DNA from: Datura wrightii
Taxonomy: Eukaryota; Streptophyta; Magnoliopsida; Solanales; Solanaceae
Length of the DNA stretch: 64,000 bases
Direction of reading: 5' to 3'
Assembly (NCBI GenBank): GCA_035772735.1
Contig: JASDFA010000008.1
Span: 7,360,501 to 7,424,500, forward strand
Made by a program: the position numbers and the translations under genes
The notes under the pieces: model-generated
Databases searched by the model: none
Seen by the model: the letters and a program-made list of their open reading frames with translations, nothing else
Told to the model about the DNA's origin: nothing
Shown: in pieces, positions 46,191-57,659 of the stretch
Layout: every line of letters begins with the position of its first letter
Numbering within the stretch: the stretch's first letter is position 1

Positions 46191-47546
46191 CACATGTGAA
46201 TGAGATTGAGCTCATCGTAGAAGAGTTCCCTGATGAACAACTCTTGGCACTGAAGGAGGCGAAACTTCCTTGGTATGTAGATATAGTAAAACTGATAGTA
46301 AGTGGAGTATACCCACTAGGGGCAACTGTTCAACAAAGAAAGAAGCTGAAGCATGAGTCTCGATACTATATGTGGGACGAGTCATATTTATTCAAGCAAG
46401 GACCAGATCAAGTAATGAGACGGTGCATTCAAGAGAATCAGATAGGCGAGGTGTTGAGAAGCAGTCATTCATCACCGCATGGCGGTCATCATGGAGGAGA
46501 GCGTACCGCTCATAAGTGCTCCAATCCGATTTCTTTTGGCCAACATTATTCAAGGATGCAGCAGCATATGTCATGTCATGTGATCAGTATCAAAGAACAA
46601 GGACAATCAGCAGGAAACATGAGATGCCATTGCATAACATCTTAGAAGTTGAGGTATTTGATGTGTGGGGGATAGATTTTATGGGGCCCTTTCCACCATC
46701 GTTTGGTAATCAATATATTCTGGTAGCCGTAGATTACGTGTCTAAATGGGTCGAGGTAGCAGCTTGTCCCACGAATGGTAAAGAGGTGGTGGCTAAATTT
46801 GTGAAAAAGCAGATTTTTTCCTGATTTGGAACTCCACGTGCAATTATCAATGATGGAGGTTCACACTTTGTGAATGCCTGGTTCCGAATTTTGTTGGCTA
46901 AATACGGGGTGCGACATAAAGTGGCTACAACATATCAGCCCTAAACTAGCGGGCAGGTAGAAGTGTCAAACGGGAAGTCAAGCAGATTTTGCAGAACACG
47001 GTGAATGCTCAACGTAAGGATTGGGAAAGCAAATTAGATGATGCTTTCTGGGCATATAGAACTTCTTATAAGACGCCAATTGGGACTTCACCGTATCGGT
47101 TAATTTACGGGAAGGCATGTCATCCACCCGTAGAGCTTGAACATCAGGCCTATTGGGCTGTGTGGAAGTTGAAAATGGATCCCGAGTTAGCTGGAAAAAA
47201 GTAGTTGCTGCAATTGTGCAAGTAGTTTCGATGGCACGCATTTGAGAGTGCTAAATTGTGCAAGGAAAAAATGAAGAGGTGGCATGAAAAGCATATAGTG
47301 CATCGAATATTTGAGCCTGTTCAGATGTTGTTACTATTCAACTCCAGGTTGAAGTTATTCTCGGGAAAACTGAGATCTAAGTGGTCTGGACCATTTAAGG
47401 TGGTGAGGATGACCTCGTACGGGGCTGTTGAATTGTGGAAAGAAGATAAAAGTGCCATATTCTTAGTAAATGGTCAGAGGTGTAAGCACTACTGGGGTGA
47501 GGGCGTGAATCGAGAGAATACGTCTATCACCTTAGCAGATGAATGA
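46191..47546 (+). pseudogene. R8 integrase (Athila-like)
   Basis: The N-terminal frame (46196) has LPWYVDIVKLIVSGVYP and YYMWDESYLFKQGPDQVMRR with SSPHGGHHGG of the zinc domain. A frame change near 46510 then gives FFWPTLFKDAAAYVMSCDQY, where the last zinc Cys is Tyr. The core keeps VWGIDFMGPFPPSFG (Asp), IINDGGSHF (Asp) and SGQVEVSN (Glu). Stops at about 46822 and 46942 and a frameshift right after the Glu break it. The C-terminus is long and recognisable: WESKLDDAFWAYRTSYKTPI, YGKACHPPVELEHQAYWA, LRSKWSGPFKVVRM and VNGQRCKHYWGE, ending at 47546. No chromodomain, as expected. Confidence 0.92.
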
Positions 47547-48831
47547 ATATGAGAGGTGTCGTGCCGCGACGTAAATCAGGCACTACGCGGGAGGCAACCC
47601 GTGACTATAATGTAATGTAATAGTTAGAAATTACTGTAATGAGAAAAAGAAGTCATGCCATGACTAAAACTACAAGCTAGGTGGGAGGTAACCCACTATT
47701 TTCTAATTAATTGGTGTTTTTGGATTATTTTCAGGAGGTACAGAGTCCAAACAAAATTTGCGGAAGTTTGAGCTAAGGTAAGGTTTTTGAAGAATAAGGA
47801 CAAGTGACAGAGGGCCTCTGCGATTGCTCCGTGGTACGGAGCTTGGCCTCAGCGATGGCCTCCGTGCCACGTTGAGGTTATATGCAAGTATGCTCAAATT
47901 CCAGTGAGCCTTCACGATGGATCTGTGGCACGGAGCTTGAGCTCCGTGATGGCCTCCGTGCCACGTTGATGCTATAAAGGCGACGATCTCAATTAAAAAA
48001 TCGGGCCGACCCGGCCGAAACCCCTCCCTTCTAACCCCAAAATCTGCATATTTCCCTTATTTTTCCGCAAACCTCCACGACAAAACCCCTATTCCCCCTT
48101 CCCTCTTGAGCATGCCACGCCGGAGCATCACCAAATCCTCCTCTCTTCTTCACAACTAAGAGTAACAGGTATGTTTGAGTGTTCTTCTTCCATTTTTATG
48201 CAAATTTCTTAGCATGAACACATGGTAAGTTAAAATTCCTCCCTAAGTCATGGGAACATGATTGAAATAATGCATTTAGGATAATATTTGCTCTGTACAC
48301 TCAATAATGATATGATTATTTTTGCACTTCATAAGTTATCTACATGTTGGGGCTGCTTGATGAGTTGAAAGAAGAGGACAAAGATAGGAAAAATCAGAAA
48401 TTGGGCATTTAATTCTTGTCTTCTTAGAATTGGCAATAAAAATTGAGTATGAGGTGTTTGAAATGATGGTCTCTATAAATGTGGGAATATCAAATCCAAA
48501 AGGCTAGTGTTCATTAGTGTATGTTTCCAACTGTTTTAAGGCTGAGTCAAGCAATATTAACTTCGTAAAATTGCTAGACTAATGAACCTGAGAATTTAAT
48601 TGTACGAAGTTTGAGTAGTGCAAGATAATTGCTCCACCTATAGTTTCTGATGTAATGCGCCCTATTGGAAGATGTTGAGTAGTGCAAGATGTTGTATAAT
48701 GTTGGAAGTAGCGAGTCATGGAAGTGTAAAGAAGGGGAATTCTGAGTACCCGACTGAAGCCCAACCTTAGTATTGGCTAGCTATGTTTGTTACTGACAAT
48801 GTGAATGTATGATTTTGGCTAAACAGGGACA
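47547..48831 (+). other. R8 spacer between pol and ORF3
   Basis: About 1.3 kb without coding signal. It has a duplicated GTGGGAGG/GGGAGGCAACCC block (47590-47695), two GC-rich cassettes with a TATA-like site (listed separately), a C-rich leader (48001-48130) and AT-rich sequence before the ORF3 start. Confidence 0.75.
47808..47981 (+). promoter_or_regulatory. Putative internal promoter: two LTR-type cassettes plus TATA box
   Basis: Two units, each with CGATTGCTCCGTGG- or CGATGGATCTGTGG-type starts, GGCACGGAGCTTGAGCTCCG-like centres and GATGGCCTCCGTGCCACGTTG ends, are followed within about ten bases by GCTATAAAGGCG (47971-47981). The arrangement copies that of the R8 LTR promoter. It lies about 850 bases upstream of the ORF3 ATG, and could drive a separate ORF3 transcript. 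This is inference from layout only. Confidence 0.5.
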
Positions 48832-49387
48832 ATGTCGGCTCGACAAGATAAGGGAAAAGGTGCCTCAACTTCTAGTACAAGAAGAAAAAGGTACAAAATG
48901 AGCTCAGCTGTTCCAGCATCCCCACCAGTTCCCAGGGGCCAGAGAAGATAGTTCGGCACTAGATGGGTGGTGGAGGAAGGTAAAAAGTGGTATGGAAAGC
49001 ATGAGGAGTCAAAATACTTCCCTGAAGAGCAAATTGAGCGGGACAATTTGGCACAAGAATTCCCCCGAATACTGCACAGGATACACGCCTTGGGTATGGA
49101 CTTCATCTTTAATGCACCCAAGGAGTGTAATTTATACATAGTGCAAGAATTCTACGCGAATTGGGACCCTACTCTACGCAGCCACACAATCAAGATCCGA
49201 GGGCAAGTGGTTACCGTGGAAGCACATCATTTAAATGCCATCTTGGGAACACTTGACACAGATCCACAATCTCTTCGCCACCTGAACATCACACCACCAT
49301 ATGCTGATATCCGACACACATTATGTGGAAACAAATCAGCAGCCAGGTGAAGGCGTCATAAGGAGAAAGGGTACCACCAAACATTGT
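48832..49387 (+). pseudogene. R8 ORF3, N-terminal part (plant transposon protein domain)
   Basis: The ATG at 48832 opens MSARQDKGKGASTSSTRRKR, a basic Ser-rich leader. A TAG at 48949 is followed in the same frame by WVVEEGKKWYGKHEESKYFP, LHRIHALGMDFIFNAPKECN, YIVQEFYANWDP and IKIRGQVVTVEAHHLNAILG. These match the general pattern of the protein found in the env position of Athila-type elements and in many plant genomes as a putative transposon protein domain. Function is unknown; no signal peptide or membrane segment was seen in this part. R10 cuts it at 49387, and it resumes at 50802. Confidence 0.75.
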
Positions 49388-50801
49388 TGTTCGGTGGTTT
49401 GGAATGCCTACACGCAAGTGCACATGGTCGAACAAGTAGTAAAATGGCTACAGTAGCCAAGTATCGATCCCACAGGGACTGGACCAAGGTAATAATCTAA
49501 TTAAGTGTTAATAAACTCTAACTCTAATAATGCAGACAACAGTTTCAAGAAGATTTTGGGAGTTTGTTTCCTAATTTATACTAATCTAAAACAAATGTAC
49601 AATTTGAGTCTGAACTATAGTAATGAGCATGCTGAGGCTAAAAAAAATATGCAGGGAAGAAATTTATTGATACACATTGGTTAATCTTTCCTTCTGTTGC
49701 TAGTCAAGAATTATTGCCTATGGATTAAAACTCTCGTATTTAACCCAACTTAAGAATCATGAACCTTCCACCTACATTTATGTGGTAAGAAGAAATTCAT
49801 GTTCTAGCCATACGAAACCGATTCCTTAATTGACTAATACGACTTTCAGATACATTTCTATTCTGAAGGTAAATCAATTCTCAATTTTCCCAAATCAAGA
49901 AGAGATCATATCCTATTAATTCACAACTTTCCAATTTCTTTATCTTTCGAGTGCAAACCGGATTTTTTAGATATACATTAATATTGGCCACACATTAATG
50001 CAATAAAAACAAGAATTAATAGAACAACCATGGAAGAAAAGATGAAAAACCGAGATGATCAATAATTACATTCCACTACAAATGTTCTTAACCTCAGCAA
50101 GAAGTGAATTTAGCCGCTCATTTGTGGATTAAACATCATTAAATGAGTGTAAATCATACAAACAATTGGAATAAAGAAGAAAGAGATAGAGAAGAACCCT
50201 AAGAATTTCGTCCCCTCAACTGCCTGTAACCCATGTTCTTGCTCAACCAAGTCAGAATTCTTAAAAATAAACCTAAGTGTGCTATTTATACTAGTGGAAA
50301 TTTTTCTCGGAATAACAAGCAACGTGTCACGGAGTGCATCGCGGAGCACTACCTCCGTGACACGCCACAAACGCGGACCCTCACTGGAATCCGGTCCTCC
50401 AGGTAATTATGCCCAACGTGCCACGACGTGCAACACGGGGCTAGGCCAACGTGCAACGGCCCCAACGCGGACCTTCACTGGAACTTGGCCTATTTTAATC
50501 AACCGGGGCAGAATGCATCCGCGATGGTAGCGTGACACGGCTCCATCACAGAGCCCCTTAATTTGCTGCATGACCTTAGCCTTTTCCACTGCTCGCTTTC
50601 GAGTCCATTCCTGATTTCTCCCAACATGCATCTTAGCTTACTAAAATTACATTTTTCCTGCAAAACAACACTAATCATGTTGGTTAGTATAAATTCACAT
50701 TTTAACTACAAATCACATGAGAATGTACAACTATCAATGGATAAACAAGACGAAATGAAGAATTTCAGTATCACTTGGGCATATAATTCTGCCCAAGATC
50801 A
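49388..50801 (-). mobile_element. R10: solo LTR, Athila-like, in R8 ORF3
   Basis: 1414 bp; the minus strand starts TGATCTTGGGCAG and ends CGAACA. It is closely related to R9 and has the same orientation. The flanks are ATTGT and ATTTC, matching at only three of five bases, so the duplication is uncertain. It contains GC-rich cassettes (50322-50555) and a TATAAATA box (50283-50290, minus). A CTTGGGCA/TGCCCAAG inverted repeat lies at its minus-strand start. Confidence 0.87.
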
Positions 50802-51472
50802 ATTTCCATATTCACAGATGAACAGGGAAGCTAGTGTATGGTTGAAGATTGTTTGCACTTGCCTTATTCCTGGGGTGCATATGACTGATATCACCCGCGA
50901 CAGAGTTTGTCTGGTATACGCCATGATGAAAGGCATGGAGATTAATGTTTGGGCAGTGATCATATCAGCCATGAAAAAGGCCAGATTGCATCAAGGGCAC
51001 AAGTATAGGTTTGGTGGTGTACTCATTACTTACCTCAGAAGCCATGACATTGAAGAAGACGCTCTAGACTATAGACCGCGGTTCGACCATCGTGCTTTGG
51101 ACGTGACTAAGACTAAGGCACCAGACACCCACATATGGCCCTGTGCTCACATTAGCAGAGCGACATGCTCATGATGATTGCTATGCCGCCAGGATGTTTG
51201 GACTGCAGATGCTACAACTGCGTATAGGTGGACGACCCGTAACAGAGGATGAGTTGTGGCAGATGGACATGGATTATCCAATGAATGAGCATGCTCGATC
51301 CATGTGAAGGATTGGCCTAGCATTTATAGAGCTAGTGGACGATGATGTACCCACCGATGAGGAGAGATGCCATGATGACTCAGACATTGAGACAGATGAA
51401 GATGAAGGAGATGACTCAGACCTCGGTGACAAGGGATTGGCACCAGATGAAGAAATTGAACCCATTGATTGA
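50802..51472 (+). pseudogene. R8 ORF3, C-terminal part
   Basis: The frame resumes with FPYSQMNREASVWLKIVCTC and LIPGVHMTDITRDRVCLVYA, then MMKGMEINVWAVIISAMKKA and KYRFGGVLITYL, the second half of the plant transposon protein domain. After a frame change near 51130 it continues PVLTLAERHAHDD and RMFGLQML, with a TGA at 51305, and closes with a strongly acidic tail (DDSDIETDEDEGDDSDLGDK) and a stop at 51470. No transmembrane or fusion-peptide-like segment is seen, so an envelope role is not supported by the sequence. Confidence 0.72.
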
Positions 51473-52528
51473 TCAGGGAGTTTTTACCTCCCTAACTTTG
51501 TTCATTAATTGATTTGCATGAACACTTAGGACAGTGTTCAGATTAATTGTGGGGTGGAGGTTATCTTATGTTTGTTTATCTTTGTGGGTAATTACTGTTG
51601 CATGTATAATCTGATTGGTAATACTATGTCTGTTTATTTGTGTGGTTTGATGACTGTGACATGAAAAATTGGTTTGTAATATCTAGTAAGCTCTATCCCA
51701 GGGTGCTTTACTGTGTTTGTGAAGATGTTGTTTTTATTTTTTATTATTTTTATATTTATTCTTAATTTTTCTATTGTTTTAGGTTTCTCAGTTTTTATTT
51801 TCGGTGCTTTTCCCGATGATAGTCCCTTTGAACCCAAGTCATAGGTAGAGATTGTTTCCTAGGATGGATGGATGACGACCGTCTTAAGAGCATTTAGTCG
51901 CGTTACGAAATAGATAATAAACCCATCAGTATTGGGCTAAAGCATTTCACTCAGTTAGATGCTAGACTTCATGGAACATGCATTTGGATAAGAAAATGGT
52001 AAACTCTAAGCGGATCACATAGGTAGTGATGTTGAACTTTAAATTGCTGAATTTTAGGCTTAATAGTGCTTGTCACTCAATATGGATGAAATCATGAAAG
52101 GAGTATAAGCTACCCAAAAGTTTCCCTTGGTGCCATGTGTGGTGAGAACTTATTTCATGCAAACTAACATCTAGAATTTGCCTTGTGTGTACAAAAAGTT
52201 TAAAATGGCATTAATCTTAGAGGATATGATTAAGGCACTTCTTTGTGAACCAAGATAGTTTACCCATTTCTTTCAGTGTTCCTAACCTTAATGATTTCCC
52301 CTAGTTAGCCCAGTTTGAGCCTTTGAGCCTAATTTTTTTAAAACTACCTCACTAAGAAACCTTACCCTATTTGTTCAAATAGCCTCAATGTCATTTTAAT
52401 CCCAATAGATCCCATTGCACTTTATTAAGGCAACATGAAAAAGGGGAAAGAAGGAGTGTGGGTTCCCCATTTGTAATCATAAGCTATATATACGAGTTCT
52501 CATGAAATATACGAGTTCTTATAAATAA

Positions 52529-52575
<47 letters not shown>

Positions 52576-53252
52576 GTATATATTTAGACACTTGTGTTTA
52601 TATAGTCTGTTGATGAGTTCAGTCAAGGGTACAAAGTCTATGCATCTAGGAAAACAATTTGAAAGGAATTGAAGTGAATGGCGAAAGAAGTAAGTTGCTA
52701 AAAAGAAAAAATGTGGAATTGTCCTAAAGTGCAGAGGGATATGAGTCACTACAACCCAAATAATCCTACCTGTCCCTTAGACAACATTACAACCTGGAAA
52801 AAGTCCTTTTGATCCTATAAGTGATGCGATGATCGGTTGAGTAGTACACTAAAGGCAAACTCTTGATGCATTAGATTCGCTTGGAATAATCTTTGGAGTG
52901 TGAGCGATTCAGTGCATAATGTGCTTAAGTATGATTATCTTGGTTTCATGGAAATAGAACCGTTGTACATCAGTGAGAGCATATGCTGGAGGACTTTTGG
53001 TTAAGCTAATACTGTGCTATTGTGATTGAGACATGTTGGCTAGATTTTTAGTTAAAGAGTTAATCATTAGGCCTGTATGATTCTTCTCATGAGAATAATG
53101 AATGAATACCTTCCTTGATGAAGTTAAGGTTACTCCATGATTAAAGTGTTTAGCACAACTAGATGTGAGTTACTTTGGACCCATAATGATGGTAAAGAAG
53201 TTGCAATCATGTCAAGGATACTAAAAGCTTGTCCGAAGGACGAACAAGGGTA
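51473..53252 (+). other. R8 3' non-coding region
   Basis: About 1.8 kb, AT-rich, with many stops in all frames. It contains a TA microsatellite (52531-52574) flanked on the left by a doubled ATATACGAGTTCT motif. Long 3' regions are usual in Athila-type elements. Confidence 0.75.
52531..52574. repeat. TA microsatellite
   Basis: About 20 TA units in the R8 3' region. Confidence 0.95.
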
Positions 53253-53266
53253 TAAGTGTGGGGTAG
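53253..53266 (+). other. R8 polypurine tract
   Basis: AAGTGTGGGGTAG abuts the 3' LTR; this is the form known from Athila-type elements. Confidence 0.75.
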
Positions 53267-54722
53267 TGATCTTGGGCGTATTTATACGACCAAACTCCAT
53301 ATTTTCAACCCGTTGTGAGTCTGGATAGGGAGAATATTGATGTATTCACACATGTTTGAGTTAATTAAGGTTGTTTTTCTTTTTCAGATTAATAATTGTG
53401 TGGTGACTATTTGCAGGTGGAGAAGACAGAGATTTCAGCTAGAGGAGCAAGTCAAACTCCGAGGGGGAATAGGCTAATATTTGGAGGGCGTAAAGAGAGA
53501 GTTGAAAGTTCCCCACCGTGTCACACTACGGATGGTCCGTGTTGAAAAATGTGCTACATTACATGGGTGGAGGAAGAAAATTATGAAAAATTGGAAGGCA
53601 CAAAACAGTGAAGGAGCACGATGGCTCCGTGGCACGGAGCTTGAGCTCCGCGATGGCCTCCGTGCCATATTGAGGGAAATTCCTGCCTTGCCCAGATTCC
53701 AGTGAGCCCTCACGATGCCTTCGTGCCACGTTGCTAATTTATTTCTGGGAAATTTTCAACTTGTATAAATAGAACACTTAGGCTTTTATTTTGGGAGATC
53801 TGACATTTTGCACAAACGTGAGAGGAAGGTAGTTGAGTTGAAGAAAATTCAAGGGTTATTTCTCTTCTCTTTTCTTCAAAATTTCAATTGTTGGTATGAT
53901 TACAACTTGTTTGAAGATGATTAATCAATAAATGAGTGGCTAAATTACCTCATTCTGAGGTTGAGGTGAATTGCAGGATTGTGAAATTGTATATCTATTC
54001 AACTTAATTCTCTTCTTTCACGAAAGGTTGTTCTTCTATTCTTGCTTTTCATTGCTTTAATGTTTGACCAGCATTAAGGTAAAATTATAATCCTAAATTG
54101 ATTCTAAGAGGAAAATTATTAGGGTAGACTGACTTTGACTTGAAAGAGTAAGTTTTCACCTATGTTGTTGAAAAGTCAGGACCCGTTGGGGATAGGGGAA
54201 TATGTTCATATCTTTGATGTGAATAAAGGTATGATTCGCGTGTAGGATAGAAATATACGTGCAACGTCATATTCGGTAATCTAGGGAAACTATTTTGATT
54301 CGACAGAAGATGAGGTATTGCATCACAGAAATTGTGCATGGTAAGCCTCATAATTCAGTAATTGGCTAGAGGTTCGAAAGACCCGAGCCATATTTTACTC
54401 TTTCCCGACCATCAACCTAAGAGAGAGGCTAGCTGAAAAATAATATAAATTATACATTACTGCATGGTACGCCTTAACCTTAGATTGTTCTTGCTATTGT
54501 TTAACTCACATTTTCTTATTTTAATTATTGTTACATTAAATAGTAATCTTTGACAACATTTAATTCGGTGTGGTATTTATATACTGGCATAAAGAAATTG
54601 TGACTACTAAAGTAAAAGGTTTTCCTCTAAGTTATAGTCCTTGTGGGTTCGATACCTGGTTTGAAAGAGCCACTATATTACTTGTACGACCACGTGCACT
54701 TGCGTGCATTGGGGCATGAACA
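53267..54722 (+). repeat. R8 3' LTR (1456 bp)
   Basis: Same ends as the 5' LTR, ending GGGGCATGAACA. Cassette at 53620-53740, TATAAATA at 53764-53771, and a private ~48-base insertion at about 54131-54180. Confidence 0.92.
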
Positions 54723-54727
54723 GGGTG

Positions 54728-54889
54728 GCGGACTATCAAGACTAGAATTACAGGACCACTATGCTCCATTAGGATATGGATTTTCCTAGGATAGTCTTGT
54801 ACGCCTAGAAGATGGAGGCGGCACATTTGAGGGAGAGAGAGGCCAAGAGGGCTTGGACAGAAAGCTATAGGTTCTTTCATGTTACACCC
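54728..54889 (+). pseudogene. R7 gag, second part
   Basis: 162 bases continuing the gag after R8: ADYQD, a stop, NYRTTMLH, DMDFPRIVLYA, a stop, KMEAAHLREREAKRAWTES. R3 has the same segment at 11935-12080. It is then cut by R11, with TTTCA (54885-54889) as the presumed left duplication. Confidence 0.85.
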
Positions 54890-55002
54890 CGTAAAATTCC
54901 CAACACATAGATGGCCTATTCGCGTGTTGGTTAAGAGTATTTGAAAGCCATACATGCTAGAAAAAAGCCCGGGAAAAGACCGGACGAGAAACCTGTCGAA
55001 CC

Positions 55003-55090
55003 ATCGCGGAAGGAGCCGGGGCAGAGCCCCTCCGTGATGGAAACGTGTCACGGAGGTGGAGCCTCCGCGTTGGCTCCATGACACGTTGGC
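55003..55090 (+). promoter_or_regulatory. GC-rich inverted-repeat cassette, R11 5' LTR
   Basis: GTGTCACGGAG, GTGGAGCCTCCGCG and the complementary arm with one change (CTCCATGACAC). The 3' LTR copy at 62821-62909 has the perfect CTCCGTGACAC arm. Confidence 0.75.
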
Positions 55091-55106
55091 CCTGTCCAGG
55101 ACCATG

Positions 55107-55114
55107 TATATAAA
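55107..55114 (+). promoter_or_regulatory. TATA box of R11 5' LTR
   Basis: TATATAAA about 17 bases after the cassette. It is identical in the 3' LTR at 62926-62933. Confidence 0.75.
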
Positions 55115-55884
55115 CCCCTCACTTCGGTTTTTAATGATATAACTCATATAATTTCTAGAGAAACCGAGGGAAAACAGGGAGGATCGAGAATATCTTATAA
55201 TATTCATCCGATTATGCCGTCAAACACGGTCCAAACTCAAATTAACTCCAGATATTGAGGTATTAAGCAGTAAGGAGCATTCCTACGGATTTAGTTTCGT
55301 GAAATTTTGCCGGCGAATCGTCGTGCTACCGAACTAAGGTAAGTGGAATTGCTCCAAACTAGTGTCAATATACTCCTATCCCTAAAGTGAGTATTTCTCC
55401 CTTCTGGACTTTCGAGAAATAGCAAGTTTTTGACCGTCTCTCGATAAGCCAAAGTTTAGGCTATAAATATATCGAAAGTGACATTTTCTTTCAGAATATT
55501 GGTGTATTTAGTCCTAATTGACATATATGTAAATGCAGTTCGGAGAAATAGCTGGAGTACTGACCGAGCTTCGTCCGTTAGTCGGATAAACTGAGGTTAA
55601 GGTATGTAAATCCAATTTCTTCAGCAAGTTAGTAGTTTTAGCATTTTATAGCACAGTAATCCGTAGTAGAATTCCCAGAGTTGAATATTGAGTATTGTGC
55701 AAGTTCAGTAAATCTGGTTTGCATTGTTATATCGTACTCAGTCCGAAAGTTAGTAAAGTATGCGCCAAAATGGAAAGTTAGCATTCCAGACTCAGTATAG
55801 CCCAGTATGTGATTAGCAAGCATGTTTCTAGACTAATATGATAGATATTCAGAATAAGAGTTAGTAAAATAAAATCAGATAGTC

Positions 55885-55995
55885 AGATAGTATCTTGGCT
55901 ACAAATTAGCCATACAGACAGATGATATCTTGTCTACAGTATAGCCATACAGTTAGATAGTATCTTGGCTACAGATTAGCCATGTAGCTAGATAA
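55885..55995. repeat. Tandem repeat, ~35-bp unit, three copies
   Basis: TATCTTGGCTACA-type starts fall at 55891, 55926 and 55961, each followed by ATTAGCCATACAG. The array recurs in the 3' LTR near 63710-63805. Confidence 0.85.
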
Positions 55996-57448
55996 AGATC
56001 ACAGATTCAGTATAAAGCAGTATGAGAATCAGTATAATACAGAAAGAGATCAGAATAAGAAATCAGAATTCAGATAGTATTTTTCAGTTAAAACATGCTT
56101 GCTATATATGTGTTTATTGTTTGTTGCAACTTGGTTGTGTCGTTAGGGCACCCTTTTGAGCGTCCTCGCCACCCCTGGGTTGGTAACTATGTCGCCCACT
56201 GAGCGGGTGAGTTTACGTCACTCCAAGGAGTGGCATGCCATCCCCAGTTTGGACGAAGAAGGGATGAAGCTTTCCCTATATCAGGATGATCAGCATTACA
56301 GTACAGATAGCCCTGTTGTCCGCAAGCGCCCAGGGAACAGATTCAGATACAGTTACAGTTATAGATACAATATAGGAGTCCTCCGGACTCATACACGGTT
56401 ATTTATATCATAGGATATGGCCCGATCCGGACACCCAGGGGGCCGGCAAAGGTGCTCGTAGTTAGCAAATGAGTGGAGTGACTTATTTTTGGCTGGTTTT
56501 GACCCGGGTAGGGGTATATAGATTATTTGCTTGCTTGGCGCCATCCAGCTTATGGGGGTTGGTATTGGCTCTTGTTTTCTATATATATATATATATGTAT
56601 TTATGTGCTATATATTAGTTAATAGACAGTAGGCCGTTGCGCCTACAGGTACGCTCCTGCCCTATCACAGCATAGAAAGTCTGATTCAGTTCATATCATT
56701 TCTTACATATTCAGTTATCTCCTGCTATTCAGAATTTGCTAGTTATGTTATTTGTATTCAGTTGTATCCAGTTACTTTGCATACTCGGTACCAGTGGTAC
56801 TGACGCCCGTTTGGGGCGCTGCATTACTTGCCTGCAGGTACTCATAGATGAGGAGGCGATCCCTCGTGATTCCAGCCAGCTTATAGAGTCATCAACTCTT
56901 GTCATTCGGAGCTTGATATTCAGAGGTGTAGTTCATTTTCTTTTATTGAACAGCATGGGTAGGCCGGGGCCCTGTCTCGACCATTTCATCAGTACTCATA
57001 GAGGCTTGCAGATTGTATATATTCATCTCCCTGTGGTTAGTTGTGCCAGTTGTGTGAGGCCATGCGTTTTGTTTATCTATTTAGCATTGTTGATTATGTT
57101 GGCCGTGTGGGGCCATAGTCTGATAGTAGTGGTGACCTTGCCTGTCACGTAGTTATTCAGTATTCTATTGTTGAGTTATAGATAACTAGACAGCATGGTG
57201 GCCTTGTCGGCCCGCATAGGTTTCCCCCTTTGTAAGTATGTTTCTGGTTAGCTGGAGTTTTATACAGGTGGCTATGGGCCCAGTCAGTCGGAGGCTGTGT
57301 TTACAGCCGTCAAATAGCTCGTTGTTTCAAGAAATCTGAGTTTGAGCTAGCCAGGCACCAGACATGCTTAGGCTCACCAGTTAGCAGTCTAGGTCCTACT
57401 AGGGCACCAGGTGCCAGTCATACCCCGCAAGGCGGGGCATGACAAACT

Positions 57449-57460
57449 TGGTATTAGAGC
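57449..57460 (+). other. R11 primer binding site (initiator Met tRNA)
   Basis: TGGTATTAGAGC, one C-to-T change from perfect, four bases after the LTR end. Confidence 0.9.
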
Positions 57461-57659
57461 AGGTCGTGTCCCAGGTAGTCTACAAGCCGTACCAAGTAGA
57501 GTCTTTTCTATGGATGTTTTGTGCACCACATACTATAGGCAGGAGGCTGCGAGGCATGATAGGATGGTTACTCTTCTTTCTCATTCAGTCATGCTATAGA
57601 GCGGTACAATATAGGGTTGGGTCCCTAAAACTTATCATATTCTTTGTCTACAGATAAGA

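Larger units (their letters stand above)
39212..54722 (+). mobile_element. R8: near full-length Athila-like retrotransposon with ORF3
   Basis: 15.5 kb including two nested solo LTRs (R9, R10); about 12.7 kb alone. LTRs of 1431 and 1456 bp start TGATCTTGGGC and end GAACA. It has an Asp-tRNA primer site, gag, protease, RT, RNase H, integrase, a ~1.3 kb spacer, an ORF3 of the env-position type, a long 3' non-coding region and an AAGTGTGGGG polypurine tract, all as in the Athila lineage. Every coding module has stops or frame changes. It lies in the R7 gag in the same orientation. Confidence 0.93.
35954..54889 (+). mobile_element. R7: Tekay-like element split by R8 and R11
   Basis: The LTR (35954-38346), a degenerate primer site, and gag (38557-39211, resuming 54728-54889) are present. 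The rest must lie beyond R11, outside the window. It is related to R3 (same gag start and gag core) but its LTR start is TGTAATACCCC and its U3 is diverged, so it is a sister subfamily. R8 splits gag, and only 162 bases further along the gag R11 splits it again. Confidence 0.87.
54890..57444 (+). repeat. R11 5' LTR (2555 bp)
   Basis: Starts TGTTACACCCCG and ends GGCGGGGCATGACA. GC-rich cassette at 55003-55090 (GTGTCACGGAG), TATATAAA box at 55107-55114, a ~35-base tandem repeat at about 55885-55995 and a short TA run near 56578-56600. Confidence 0.93.

Noticed and set aside
51274..51465. Ser-rich minus-strand frame
   Set aside because: It is the antisense of the acidic tail of R8 ORF3.
48832..51472. 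Envelope gene of an infectious retrovirus
   Set aside because: No signal peptide, membrane segment or Cys-rich ectodomain; the core matches the plant transposon protein type instead.
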